Below, in pieces: positions 1 through 8,087 of a stretch of DNA of 34,414 nucleotides (positions are counted from its first letter, which is position 1; each line of letters begins with the position of its first letter). Source of the DNA: Acidimicrobiia bacterium (GTDB lineage: Bacteria > Actinomycetota > Acidimicrobiia > Spongiisociales > ZC4RG35); contig JAICNB010000031.1 in the NCBI GenBank assembly GCA_025928935.1, positions 1 to 34,414 of the forward strand. The letters run 5' to 3'. The notes under the pieces are model-generated. The model was given only the letters and a program-made list of their open reading frames with translations. It ran no database searches and had not been told where the DNA came from. The translations under genes and the position numbers were made by a program.

Positions 1-26
1 CGATTATCTCGGCGGCTCGAACCCTC

Positions 27-40
27 TCTCCGGCCGGAGA
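27..40. promoter_or_regulatory. 14-bp perfect palindrome TCTCCGGCCGGAGA
   Basis: The sequence TCTCCGGCCGGAGA is its own reverse complement. It could be an operator for a dimeric regulator of the cox operon or the stem of a terminator for a gene left of the window. No T tract follows, so its role is open. Confidence 0.35.
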
Positions 41-148
41 TCGTGTATCACTCACTGGAACGAGCGACACGTTAGGCGCCCGATCTTGGAGGGAACCGAA
101 ACCTCACCGCATTCGTACTGGCCGTGATGCGCCGATCGCAAACCGTTG

Positions 149-160
149 CAGACATGTCTG
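149..160. promoter_or_regulatory. 12-bp perfect palindrome CAGACATGTCTG
   Basis: CAGACATGTCTG is a perfect inverted repeat about 65 bases upstream of the possible -10 TATGCT and about 135 bases before the first predicted start in the cox operon. Its position and symmetry suit a regulator binding site. No regulator is identifiable from the site itself. Confidence 0.3.
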
Positions 161-292
161 ACGGCGCGTTTGCGGGTCATTCGACTGTCCGGGCGTTGGC
201 CCTGCTTCGCTCGGTCCCACCTGGGTATGCTGATTTCGATTGCGGCGCGGGTTGTGGGTGGCGTCGACAGAGCCGCATTCGAGGAGGTCCCT

Positions 293-568
293 TTGGCATT
301 CGAGTCTTCCGGCCATAGCCGGGGCAACCCGCGTCTCTACGAGCTGATCGAGGGAGCCCCCAAGACGGGGAAGAGCCCCACCATGTGGGCCTGGCCCGAG
401 ATCATCGAATATCTCAAGGTCGCCGGGCAGCCCGTCCAGGGGCCGTGGCCGCCCCACCAGGAGCCGCGGCCCGACCCCGAGGCCGAATCCCTACCTGTGG
501 CGATACCGGACCCTCAGTCGTTCCCCAGGGAGCCCCGCCCCGAACCAGGCACAACGCCACAAGCCTGA
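293..568 (+). CDS. Small hypothetical protein ahead of coxM
   Basis: This is a 91-residue open frame starting at TTG 293, chosen because GAGGAGG at 281-287 lies six bases upstream. I do not recognise a family. The N-terminal half looks folded, with the stretch RLYELIEGAPKTGKSPTMWA followed by WPEIIEYLKV. The C-terminal third is rich in Pro, Glu and Arg and is probably disordered. There is no signal peptide or membrane segment. Its stop at 566-568 is only 21 bases before the coxM start, so the two are probably co-transcribed. It could be a small accessory protein of the CODH operon. A fortuitous open frame in high-GC DNA is the alternative, although the strong ribosome binding site argues against that. 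Confidence 0.45.
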   Translation: MAFESSGHSRGNPRLYELIEGAPKTGKSPTMWAWPEIIEYLKVAGQPVQGPWPPHQEPRPDPEAESLPVAIPDPQSFPREPRPEPGTTPQA

Positions 569-577
569 GCATCAAGC

Positions 578-592
578 AAGGAGGCCACCATC
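578..592 (+). promoter_or_regulatory. Strong Shine-Dalgarno in front of an ATC start codon
   Basis: AAGGAGG at 578-584 is a full Shine-Dalgarno sequence. Five bases later is ATC at 590-592. The reading frame from ATC is coxM, and an in-frame TGA at 566-568 leaves no ATG, GTG or TTG between the stop and ATC. The next ATG is at 707, past conserved FAD-binding sequence. The site therefore implies initiation at ATC. Confidence 0.7.
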
Positions 593-1464
593 TACCCCGC
601 TCGATTCCGCTACGAGGCACCACGATCGATCGATGAGGCCGTCGCCCTACTCCACGACGGCGGTGGCGACGCCAAGGTCCTCGCCGGGGGCCAGAGCCTG
701 GTCCCGATGATGAAACTTCGCTTCGCCTCGCCCGAGATGCTGGTCGACATCAACGAGATCCCAGACCTCGACTATCACCGGGTCGACGACGACGGGACCA
801 TCCGGGTGGGCGCCGTGTGCCGCCACGCAGACCTGGAACGGTCCTCGCTCCTCGATACCCGACAGCCGACCATGGCTGCGGCCGCTCCACTGGTGGCGGA
901 TCCGATCGTGCGCATGAGGGGCACCCTCGTCGGCTCGGTCTGTCATGCCGATCCCCAGGGAGACTGGGCATCGGTCATGACGGCTCTCGACGCCTCGATC
1001 ATCGCCCAGGGGCCCAACGGGCGCCGCAGCATCGCGGTCAGAGACTTCGTGCTCGGGCCCTTCCAGAATGCCCTTGCATTCGACGAGATCGCGGTCGAAG
1101 CCGTGGTCCCGACCCCCAGAGGCATGCCGGCAGGCGGATACCTCAAGCTGGAGCGGAGGGTGGGCGACTACGCCACCGTCGGGGTGGCAGTGGCCATTGA
1201 CCGTGTGGGCTCCCAGGTCGGCAGGGCCGGCATCGCCCTCACCGCCGTGGGCCCTGCGACCATCGCGGCGGATGCTGCCGCCCAGAAGCTGACCGGCCGC
1301 CCGTTGACGGCCGACAACATCGGCGAAGCCGCCGAGCTGGCGGCCGAGGCCGCCCAGCCCAAGTCCGACCACCGGGGCAGCGCCGACTTCAAGCGACAAA
1401 TGGTCAGAGTCTTCACCAGCCGGATCCTGACCGGGCTGTTGCGATCGGAAGAGGAGGCCGCCTG

Positions 1465-1465
<1 letters not shown>
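590..1465 (+). CDS. coxM: Aerobic CO dehydrogenase, medium (FAD) subunit CoxM
   Basis: CoxM is the flavoprotein subunit of the cytoplasmic Mo-Cu CO dehydrogenase. It takes electrons from the iron-sulfur subunit and passes them to the respiratory chain. From the ATC at 590 the product has 291 residues, the usual CoxM size. It opens with [18 protein letters not shown] and then [14 protein letters not shown], the FAD-binding motif of this family. The middle holds the second FAD-contacting region ([16 protein letters not shown]), and the C-terminal CO dehydrogenase flavoprotein domain follows. Starting at the first ATG (707) would remove 39 residues, including the FAD motif, so ATC is preferred. 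The gene overlaps coxS by one base (TGATG). The MSL order is typical of form I enzymes. Confidence 0.93.
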
Positions 1466-2000
<535 letters not shown>

Positions 2001-2004
<4 letters not shown>

Positions 2005-4379
2005 CGGCGGTCGACGAGATCAAGATCGGCGGGATGGGGGCAAGCAGGCGCCGGGTCGAGGACAACCGCTTCATCAGGGGGAAGGGCAACTACGTAGATG
2101 ACATCGTGCTGCCCGGGATGCTGCACATGGAGATCCTGCGCAGCCCCCTGGCCCACGCGCGCATCAGGTCCATCGATGCCTCGAAGGCATGGGCGATGCC
2201 CGGTGTCAGGCTGGTCCTGACCGGCGAGACGATGGCCGCCCGCAACCTGGCCTGGATGCCGACCCTCTCCTACGACACCCAGGCCGTCCTGGCCACCGAC
2301 AAGGTCCGCTTCCAGGGACAGGAGGTGGCATGCGTGATCGCCGACGACCCCTACATCGCCAAAGACGCATGTGAGGCGATCGTCGTCGATTACGAGCCGT
2401 TGCCGGTCATCGTCAACCCGACCCAGTCGATGGCCGACGGGGCGCCACTGATCAGGGACGACAAGGAGAACCAGCCCAACAACGTGATCTACGACTGGGA
2501 GGTGGGTGACAAGGAGGGGACGGATAGCGCCTTCGCCCAGGCCGATCTGGTCTCCAAGATCGACCTCCACTACCCGCGCTCGCATCCCTCCCCCATCGAG
2601 TGCTGCGGATCGATCGCCGACTTCAACCGGGCCACATCGAAGCTCACCGTCTACCTGACCACTCAGGCGCCCCACATCATCCGGGCGGCGGTGGCGCTGG
2701 TGGCGGAGCTACCCGAGCAGATGATCCGGATCATCTCACCCGACATCGGTGGCGGTTTCGGCAACAAGGTCCCCGTATATCCGGGGTACGTCGCCTCGAT
2801 CCTGGCCTCGATCCTGCTGGAGCGGCCGGTGAAGTGGATCGAGGACCGCACCGGCAACCTGATCTCGACCGGCTTCGCCCGCGACATCTACCTCCACGGA
2901 GAGCTGGCCCTGCGCAAGGACGGCCGGATCCTCGGGGTCCGGATGAACACGACGGCCGACCACGGAGCCTTCTTCTCCGATGCCCAGCCCTCCAAGTTCA
3001 AGATCGGGCTGATGCACTCGGCCTTCTCCTGCTACGACATCCCCAACGCCCATCTCCTGGCACGTGGGGTGTACACCAACAAGGCCCCCGGTGGTGTCGC
3101 CTACCGATGCTCGTTCCGGGTCACGGAGGCGATGTTCTTCCAGGAGCGGATGGTGCAGGCGGCGGCAGACGACCTCGGGATGGATCAGGCCGAGTTCCGC
3201 CGGATCAACTTCGTCCGTGACGACGACTTCCCCCATCGCACCCCGTGGGGCTTCCTCACCGACTCCGGTCAGTACGGCAAGTGCCTAGACGTGGGTCTGG
3301 AGGCGGTCGGCTACCAGGACTTCCTCATGGAGAAGGAGGAGGCAGCCAAGCGCGGCCGACTGCTCGGCATCGGCATCTCCACCATGACCGAGCCGCTCGG
3401 CGCCGGCAACAGCCGGGAGTACGACATTCTCGGGATCAAGATGTTCGATTCGGCCGAGCTCAAGATCCACATGACCGGCAAGGCCCTGCTCCGCACCGGG
3501 GCCAAGAGCCAGGGTCAGGGCCATGAGACGACCTGGGCCCAGATCGTGGCCCACGAGCTCGGGATCCCGGCGGAAGACGTCCTGGTCGAGGAGGGCGACA
3601 CCGACACCGCCCCCTTCGGAATGGGCACCTACGCCTCCCGCAGCACTCCCGTGGCGGGGGCGGCGGTGGCCATGGTGTCACGAAAGATCCGGTCCAAGGC
3701 CCGCAAGATCGCCGCCCATCTCCTCGAGATCTCCGAGGAGGACGTCGAATGGGAGTTGGGCCGCTTCTATGTGCGCAGTCAGCCCGATCGGGGGGTGACG
3801 ATCCAGGAATGCGCGGTCGCCGCCTACTCCAACATGCCCGATGGAATGGAGCCGGGCCTGGAGAACGTCGCCTACTACGACCCACCCAATCTGACCTGGC
3901 CCTTCGCCTGCTACATCGTGAAGGTAGAGGTCGACCCGGCCACCGGGGTGTGGGACGTCCTGCGCATGGTGGCGGTAGACGACTGCGGGGTGCGGATCAA
4001 CCCCATGATCGTCGAGGGTCAGATCATGGGTGGTCTCACCGAGGCTTATGCCATGGCCAACATGCAGTTCATAACCTTCGACGCCGAGGGCAACTGCATC
4101 GGATCGAACTTCACCGACTACCTCCTGCCCACCGCCTGGGAGACCCCCGGCTTCGAGCTCCACGAGGTGGTCACCCCCTGTCCCCATCACCCGATCGGGG
4201 CCAAGGGCATCGGCGAGTGCGCCGCCGTCGGGGGGCCTGCCGCATTCGTCAATGCAGTGATGGACGCCGTCAAGGGCTCGGGAGTGCGCAACATCGACAT
4301 GCCGGTGCTCCCTGACCGGGTCTACGAGGCGCTGCAGACGGGCCAGGACATCAGCGGCGCACCCCCCGTGAAGATGTGA
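2001..4379 (+). CDS. coxL: Form I CO dehydrogenase, large (Mo-Cu) subunit CoxL
   Basis: CoxL is the catalytic subunit that oxidises CO with water to CO2, two protons and two electrons at a Cu-S-Mo(molybdopterin cytosine dinucleotide) centre. The product has 792 residues, close to the usual 800-810. The loop AYRCSFR (Cys at residue 370) matches the form I signature AYXCSFR whose Cys binds copper; form II enzymes have AYRGAGR. Other family motifs are [28 protein letters not shown] and, near the C-terminus, [13 protein letters not shown], where Glu739 corresponds to the conserved Glu beside molybdenum. The start at 2001 overlaps the coxS stop (ATGA); an upstream extension of the frame runs through coxS and is not used. 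Together with CoxM and CoxS this supports genuine CO oxidation. Confidence 0.97.
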
Positions 4380-5356
4380 TGAACGCCCAGCCCGCGGACG
4401 GATGGCGGATGATCGAGATGGCGAGTGATCTCGCCCGTCAAGGGGTGGAGTTCGCCCTGGCCACGGTCGTGTGGCGTCAGGCGCCGTCTTCGGGCCATCA
4501 AGGGGCCCGAGCCATCATCACCGCCGATGGCCAGCTGCATGGGTGGATCGGCGGCGCCTGTGCGGAGCCTGTGGTGGTCAGGGAAGCCCAGCGGGCGATC
4601 GAGGACCGCACACCCCGTCTGATCCTGCTCGGTGCCCCGGATCAGTTCGCGGATGTCCCGGAAGGGATGATGTTCGTCCAGATGTCCTGTCAGTCCGAAG
4701 GTGCGCTCCAGTTGTACATCGAGCCCGTCCTGCCCAGTCCCCACCTGGTCGTGGTGGGCCGCTCGCCGATGGCGGCAACCCTGGTCGAGTTGGCATCGGG
4801 CGTCGGCTGGCGTGCCGACCTGGTGGACGTAGCCGACTTCAAGACCGCTCACGTGGGCAGCAGGTCGGTGGTCGTGATAGCCACCCAGGGGCACGGTGAC
4901 GAGGAGGCGGTCGAACAGGCGGTGACCGTCGGTCCGGCCTTCGTCGGCTTGGTCGCCTCACGCAAGCGTGGCGAGTCAGTCCTTGGCTATTTGGCCGATC
5001 GTGGCGTGGCCCGTGAGGTGCTCGACCAGGTGAGGGTCCCGGTCGGGCTCGACCTGGGCCACACCTCCCATTCCGAGATCGCGGTCTCGGTCCTCGCCGA
5101 GCTGGTCGAGCTGCGAGCGAAGGGCATCCTCGACCCCGAGCCCAACTCGAACCCAGGGTCGCAGACTTCGCTCCGCCGTGCTGGGAACCCTGGGGTCGCG
5201 GGAACCGCGATCGACCTGGTATGTGGGATGACAGTCGCTGCCGACGACACGAGCCGGCCCTTCGTGCACGAAGGCGAGACCTACTACTTCTGCTGCCCTG
5301 GCTGCAGGGCTGCCTTCGAGAAAGACCCCGCCGCCTATGTCACCGTTAGGGAGTGA
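4379..5356 (+). CDS. XdhC/CoxI-family maturation protein fused to a YHS domain
   Basis: XdhC-family proteins bind molybdenum cofactor and help sulfurate and insert it into xanthine dehydrogenase-type enzymes; CoxF and CoxI are the CODH relatives. The 325-residue product has the XdhC N-terminal domain (residues about 10-120, with GWIGGACAEP where SGGCVE is usual), then the Rossmann domain (about 120-250: VVVGRSPMA, GLVASRKRGE, PVGLDLGHTSHSEIAVS). A Ser/Asn/Gly-rich linker leads to a YHS domain (about 278-320: DLVCGMTV ... YYFCCPGC). YHS domains occur in copper ATPases and other metal-handling proteins. The start ATG 4379 overlaps the coxL stop; GTG 4376 is an alternative. The fusion suggests metal delivery, perhaps copper, to CoxL, which is inference. 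Confidence 0.88.
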   Translation: MNAQPADGWRMIEMASDLARQGVEFALATVVWRQAPSSGHQGARAIITADGQLHGWIGGACAEPVVVREAQRAIEDRTPRLILLGAPDQFADVPEGMMFVQMSCQSEGALQLYIEPVLPSPHLVVVGRSPMAATLVELASGVGWRADLVDVADFKTAHVGSRSVVVIATQGHGDEEAVEQAVTVGPAFVGLVASRKRGESVLGYLADRGVAREVLDQVRVPVGLDLGHTSHSEIAVSVLAELVELRAKGILDPEPNSNPGSQTSLRRAGNPGVAGTAIDLVCGMTVAADDTSRPFVHEGETYYFCCPGCRAAFEKDPAAYVTVRE

Positions 5357-5357
5357 G

Positions 5358-5942
5358 ATGCTGATCAAGCACGATTTCGAAGTCGACCAACCGATCGAGA
5401 AGGTCTGGGAGTTCTGCTCGGACATCCCCAACGTCGCTTCCTGTCTCCCCGGTGCCACCCTGACCGATGAGGTGGGGCAGGACCAGTACGAGGGCAACGT
5501 GGCCATCCGCCTCGGTCCCGTTCAGATGCAGTTCGCCGGCCGGGCTGCGGTGAAAGAGCGGGATGAGGCCAGCAAGACCATCGTGCTGGACGCCGCTGGA
5601 GCCGACGAGAAGGGTCGGGGGCAAGCCGCCCTCGGTCTCAAGGCCCGTCTGGTGCCAACCGCCAACGGGACCCGGGTCGAGGTGGAACAGGACCTCCAGC
5701 TCTCCGGCGCCGCAGCCCAGTACGGCCGCGGCATGATCTCCGACGTGAGCGCGGTGATGCTCCGTGACTTCGCCACCAACATGCAGGCCAGGATCGACGC
5801 CTTCGATCGGGGCGTCTCGCTGGACCAGATGGAGGCCCCGAAGAGCGCCGGTGGGTTCGCGATCGGCCTCGCGGCCGCATGGATGGCTTTGAAACGTGTG
5901 GCACGGCGCTTCTTCGGGCCCTATGACCCGGCGAGAGTGTGA
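5358..5942 (+). CDS. coxG: CoxG, SRPBCC-fold CO dehydrogenase accessory protein
   Basis: The 194-residue product is a CoxG-type SRPBCC (START-like) protein. It has the typical opening KHDFEVDQPIEKVWEFCSDI, then SCLPGATLTDE and YEGNVAIRLGP, and ends in a hydrophobic and basic tail (GFAIGLAAAWMALKRVARR) that could anchor it to the membrane. CoxG has been linked to membrane association of CODH, and work on the mycobacterial enzyme has reported that it carries menaquinone to it. The start ATG 5358 is one base after the stop of the preceding gene. It is followed by an unusual array of small membrane proteins, which fits a job at the membrane surface. Confidence 0.92.
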   Translation: MLIKHDFEVDQPIEKVWEFCSDIPNVASCLPGATLTDEVGQDQYEGNVAIRLGPVQMQFAGRAAVKERDEASKTIVLDAAGADEKGRGQAALGLKARLVPTANGTRVEVEQDLQLSGAAAQYGRGMISDVSAVMLRDFATNMQARIDAFDRGVSLDQMEAPKSAGGFAIGLAAAWMALKRVARRFFGPYDPARV

Positions 5943-5953
5943 GGAGGTAGGTC

Positions 5954-6208
5954 ATGACCTGGTGGTGGATAGGGAATCTGGTGCTCCTCCTGGTGGTGGT
6001 GCCGGTCCTGGTCGCTCTCTTGAACCGGGTGCTGTCGGCGGTGGAACGGATCCGCAAGGCCTCCGATGACATCCTCGCCGGCGGCGTGGGATTGATCGGC
6101 GAGGTCGACCGGGTGCCCGAGTTGTTGGCAGTGACCGACGGGACGATCTCCGACGTCGCCAACGGAGCGGTGAGGTATGCGGGCTCCGTGGCGAAGCTGT
6201 TGGGTTGA
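5954..6208 (+). CDS. Small single-span membrane protein, array member 1
   Basis: This 84-residue protein has no recognised family. It begins MTWWWIGNLV and has one strongly hydrophobic helix (about residues 4-24), then a basic stretch (NRVLSAVERIRK) and an amphipathic helix with heptad-like spacing. By the positive-inside rule the C-terminal part should face the cytoplasm. GAGGAGG overlapping the coxG stop gives a clear ribosome binding site for ATG 5954, so it is in the cox operon. It shares the layout, and a loose VPELLAVTDGTISDVA pattern, with member 2. A role in docking CODH or CoxG at the membrane is inference only. Confidence 0.78.
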   Translation: MTWWWIGNLVLLLVVVPVLVALLNRVLSAVERIRKASDDILAGGVGLIGEVDRVPELLAVTDGTISDVANGAVRYAGSVAKLLG

Positions 6209-6221
6209 GGAAGGAGACGAG

Positions 6222-6449
6222 ATGCCTGCTGTCGCAGTAGTCACCCTGGTCCTGGCAACCTTGATAATCCTTGCCGCCGCGGTGGGGCTGATCAGGGTGA
6301 TCGAGCACCTGAGTGCCGCACTGAGCACATTACGAGCGGTCACCGGTGGGGTCGATGTGATCGCGGAGAAGACGAGCACCGTGCCGGCGGTGGTCGGCTC
6401 GGTGAATGCCAGCCTCAAGCCCGTCAGCGATTTCGCGGAGTCGATCTGA
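6222..6449 (+). CDS. Small single-span membrane protein, array member 2
   Basis: This 75-residue protein of unknown function has an N-terminal transmembrane helix (about residues 4-24) followed by an amphipathic helix (RVIEHLSAALSTLRAVTGGV) and a Val/Ser-rich tail, VPAVVGSVNASLKPVSDFAE. ATG 6222 is preceded by AAGGAG at 6211-6216; longer readings of the frame run back into member 1. It overlaps member 3 by one base (TGATG). The tail resembles that of member 1, suggesting distant homology. The overall shape, one anchor plus a coiled-coil-like region, recalls DUF948-type proteins, but I cannot assign it. Confidence 0.75.
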   Translation: MPAVAVVTLVLATLIILAAAVGLIRVIEHLSAALSTLRAVTGGVDVIAEKTSTVPAVVGSVNASLKPVSDFAESI

Positions 6450-6709
6450 TGAGCGAGTTCTTCGGAGGCAATACCGGTTGGATGGTCGGGTACATCATCG
6501 GCATCGTCGTCGTCCTGGTAGTGGTCGCCCTGGTGGTGCCGATCCTCGTCCTTGCCCGGAAGATCGGGAACGAGGCGAAGCTCATCGACGACAGCCTGAA
6601 GAAGTCGGTGGTGAACACGGCGGCCCTCGCCGACTTGAGCACCACCAACCAGATGGCCGTCAACGTAATCCAGGGCCTGGAGCGGGGCCGGAAACGGCTG
6701 GGAGGTTGA
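6449..6709 (+). CDS. Small single-span membrane protein, array member 3
   Basis: The 86-residue product has a short polar N-terminus with Gly, a long hydrophobic helix (about residues 12-35: GYIIGIVVVLVVVALVVPIL), then a basic and amphipathic segment (ARKIGNEAKLIDDSLKK) and the pattern NTAALADLSTTNQMAV followed by GLERGRKRLGG. The pattern NTA-x-L-x-TT-x-GLE recurs in member 4, so the two look like paralogues. The start overlaps the stop of member 2. Function unknown; co-expression with CODH is likely from the tight spacing. Confidence 0.77.
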   Translation: MSEFFGGNTGWMVGYIIGIVVVLVVVALVVPILVLARKIGNEAKLIDDSLKKSVVNTAALADLSTTNQMAVNVIQGLERGRKRLGG

Positions 6710-6711
6710 AC

Positions 6712-6993
6712 ATGGCCCTCGCATTGACGCACACCGAGCTCTGGGAGATAGCCAACTGGGCCGGGCTGGTCGTTGTCGTCGCTGTCGCGATCCTCCTCAC
6801 CATCCTGGTGGTCCTGGTACGGACCATCGATCGCCGGGTCGCCGGCATCAAAGAGACCCTGAAGCAGGCCGAGGCCAATACCGCTGACGCGGCCCTGCTC
6901 GACACCACTGCAGCAGGCGTCGATCTGGTGCTCGCCGAAGGTCTGGAGCACCATCTGTTCCTGGGCCGGGTGCTGGGGAAGGTGCGCTCATGA
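6712..6993 (+). CDS. Small single-span membrane protein, array member 4
   Basis: The 93-residue product starts at ATG 6712, two bases after the stop of member 3, with GGGAGG in the end of that gene as ribosome binding site. It has a polar N-terminal segment (LTHTELWEIANWAG), one transmembrane helix (about residues 19-40), then an amphipathic helix (DRRVAGIKETLKQAEA) and the NTADAALLDTTAAGVDLVL...GLE pattern shared with member 3. The end overlaps member 5 at ATGA. No family is recognised. Confidence 0.77.
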   Translation: MALALTHTELWEIANWAGLVVVVAVAILLTILVVLVRTIDRRVAGIKETLKQAEANTADAALLDTTAAGVDLVLAEGLEHHLFLGRVLGKVRS

Positions 6994-7361
6994 GCCTCGT
7001 CCTGTTCAGCGTCCTCGACATCGTCCTCCTCATCGCCGGGTTGGCCATCTACCTCTGGATCGTCGGCGGACAACTGACCCGTATCGCCGGCAATCTCGAG
7101 GAGTGCAGCGACCTGGTGCAGCAGATCAAGGCCAACGCCGAGCCGATCGAAGGCAACCTCGAGCACGTCAACCGCACCGGCGGGGTCGTGGCCGGTGCCC
7201 TCCCCCTGCTCTACGGGATGGCGGAGGGGATCGTCACCGGCGCCACCTACGACCCGGAGCAGATCGCCCAGCGCGGCCCGGCGGTTCCCGCCTCGGGCAC
7301 ACGTCGCTCTCGCATGTTGCATGCGGTGGGATACGCCCCAGAAGGGCAAACCGGGAAGTGA
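6990..7361 (+). CDS. Small single-span membrane protein, array member 5
   Basis: At 123 residues this is the largest member. It has an N-terminal transmembrane helix (about residues 3-25, IVLLIAGLAIYLWIVGGQL), a long heptad-like segment (LTRIAGNLEECSDLVQQIKA, then EPIEGNLEHVNRT), a hydrophobic patch GALPLLYGMAEGIV that could lie on the membrane, and a basic, probably flexible C-terminal tail. The segment resembles coiled-coil regions of DUF948-like or chemoreceptor-like proteins, but no assignment is safe. It ends just before a 10-bp hairpin, so it closes the cox operon. Confidence 0.76.
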   Translation: MSLVLFSVLDIVLLIAGLAIYLWIVGGQLTRIAGNLEECSDLVQQIKANAEPIEGNLEHVNRTGGVVAGALPLLYGMAEGIVTGATYDPEQIAQRGPAVPASGTRRSRMLHAVGYAPEGQTGK

Positions 7362-7367
7362 CAGCGC

Positions 7368-7395
7368 CGGGTCGGGTGGCGCCTTACCCGACCCG
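7368..7395 (+). terminator. Hairpin closing the cox operon
   Basis: CGGGTCGGGT at 7368-7377 pairs perfectly with ACCCGACCCG at 7386-7395 around an 8-base loop. It begins seven bases after the stop of the last array gene. There is no T tract, as is common for terminator hairpins in high-GC bacteria. Confidence 0.65.
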
Positions 7396-7526
7396 ACTGC
7401 ATTCCCCTCCGGATCACCTAACCGGTGTTCCGGCACCCCATATGTGTCCGGGTGACAGGAAGACATGACACAAAGATTCGGTCAGAATTCCGTCAGCGAT
7501 CCACCACGGGCGGACACTAAGGGGCA

Positions 7527-8087
7527 ATGACTTCGCAGACGGCCGACAGGTCTCGATTCGAAGCGATCTGGCGCCAGCACCGCCATCAGGTGCTGGCCTA
7601 TTGCCTGCGACGCGCGTCGACGGCCGATGCAGAGGACGCTTGCGCCGAGACGTTTCTCGTCGTGTGGAGGCGAATCGACGAGATACCGTCGGCCCCCAAG
7701 ACCCTTCCTTGTCTCTACGGGATCGCCCGCAAATCGCTGTCGAATCAGACACGAGCCTTCTATCGAAGGGGGCGTCTCCACACAAAGCTCACCAACCTGG
7801 GCATGACGACTGCCGCCGACCCGATGCTCGTTGTCGTGCAGAGCGCCGACGACAAGGTAGTGACAGACGCGGTCCGACGGCTCAGGCCCGTCGACCGGGA
7901 GATAGTGATGCTCGATGTCTGGGAGGACCTGTCAAGGACCGAGATCGCCGAGGTGATGGGCATGACACGGGCCGCCGTCGATCAGCGGATCCATCGCGCC
8001 TATCAGAAGCTCTCCCTGGCCCTGGAGCCCGTCTTGGAGATACGTTCGATCGCTTCCCCTCCGATCGCCGAGGAAGGAGGGACATGA
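7527..8087 (+). CDS. ECF-type RNA polymerase sigma factor, copy 1
   Basis: The 186-residue product is an extracytoplasmic-function sigma factor. Region 2 is seen in RFEAIWRQHRHQVLAYCLRR and AEDACAETFLVVWRRIDEIP, and the region 4 helix-turn-helix in RPVDREIVMLDVWEDLSRTE followed by IAEVMGMTRAAVDQRIHRAY. It should direct RNA polymerase to a small regulon. It overlaps the next gene at ATGA, and that gene encodes a membrane protein likely to control it. AAGGGG just upstream of ATG 7527 can serve as the ribosome binding site. An almost identical layout recurs at 9039-10438. Its place between the CODH structural and maturation genes makes control of the locus possible, but nothing in the sequence proves it. 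Confidence 0.9.
   Translation: MTSQTADRSRFEAIWRQHRHQVLAYCLRRASTADAEDACAETFLVVWRRIDEIPSAPKTLPCLYGIARKSLSNQTRAFYRRGRLHTKLTNLGMTTAADPMLVVVQSADDKVVTDAVRRLRPVDREIVMLDVWEDLSRTEIAEVMGMTRAAVDQRIHRAYQKLSLALEPVLEIRSIASPPIAEEGGT

Larger units (their letters stand above)
1..292. other. Intergenic region upstream of the cox locus
   Basis: I find no convincing gene in this stretch; the open frames on both strands lack good starts and family resemblance. It contains two perfect palindromes (27-40 and 149-160) and a possible -10 hexamer TATGCT at 226-231, without a good -35 at normal spacing. It probably holds the promoter and operators of the cox operon, but that is inference from position. Confidence 0.4.

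Noticed and set aside
1-45. Possible tRNA end on the minus strand (GGCTCGAACCC resembles a T-loop)
   Set aside because: The flanking bases do not form the five-pair T stem and no anticodon or D arm follows.
52-457. Open frames on the minus strand at the left edge
   Set aside because: No ribosome binding sites, no family resemblance, and they overlap the better-supported small plus-strand gene; typical of chance frames in high-GC DNA.
3090-3120. Form II CODH-like assignment
   Set aside because: The active-site loop is AYRCSFR, the form I signature, and not AYRGAGR.
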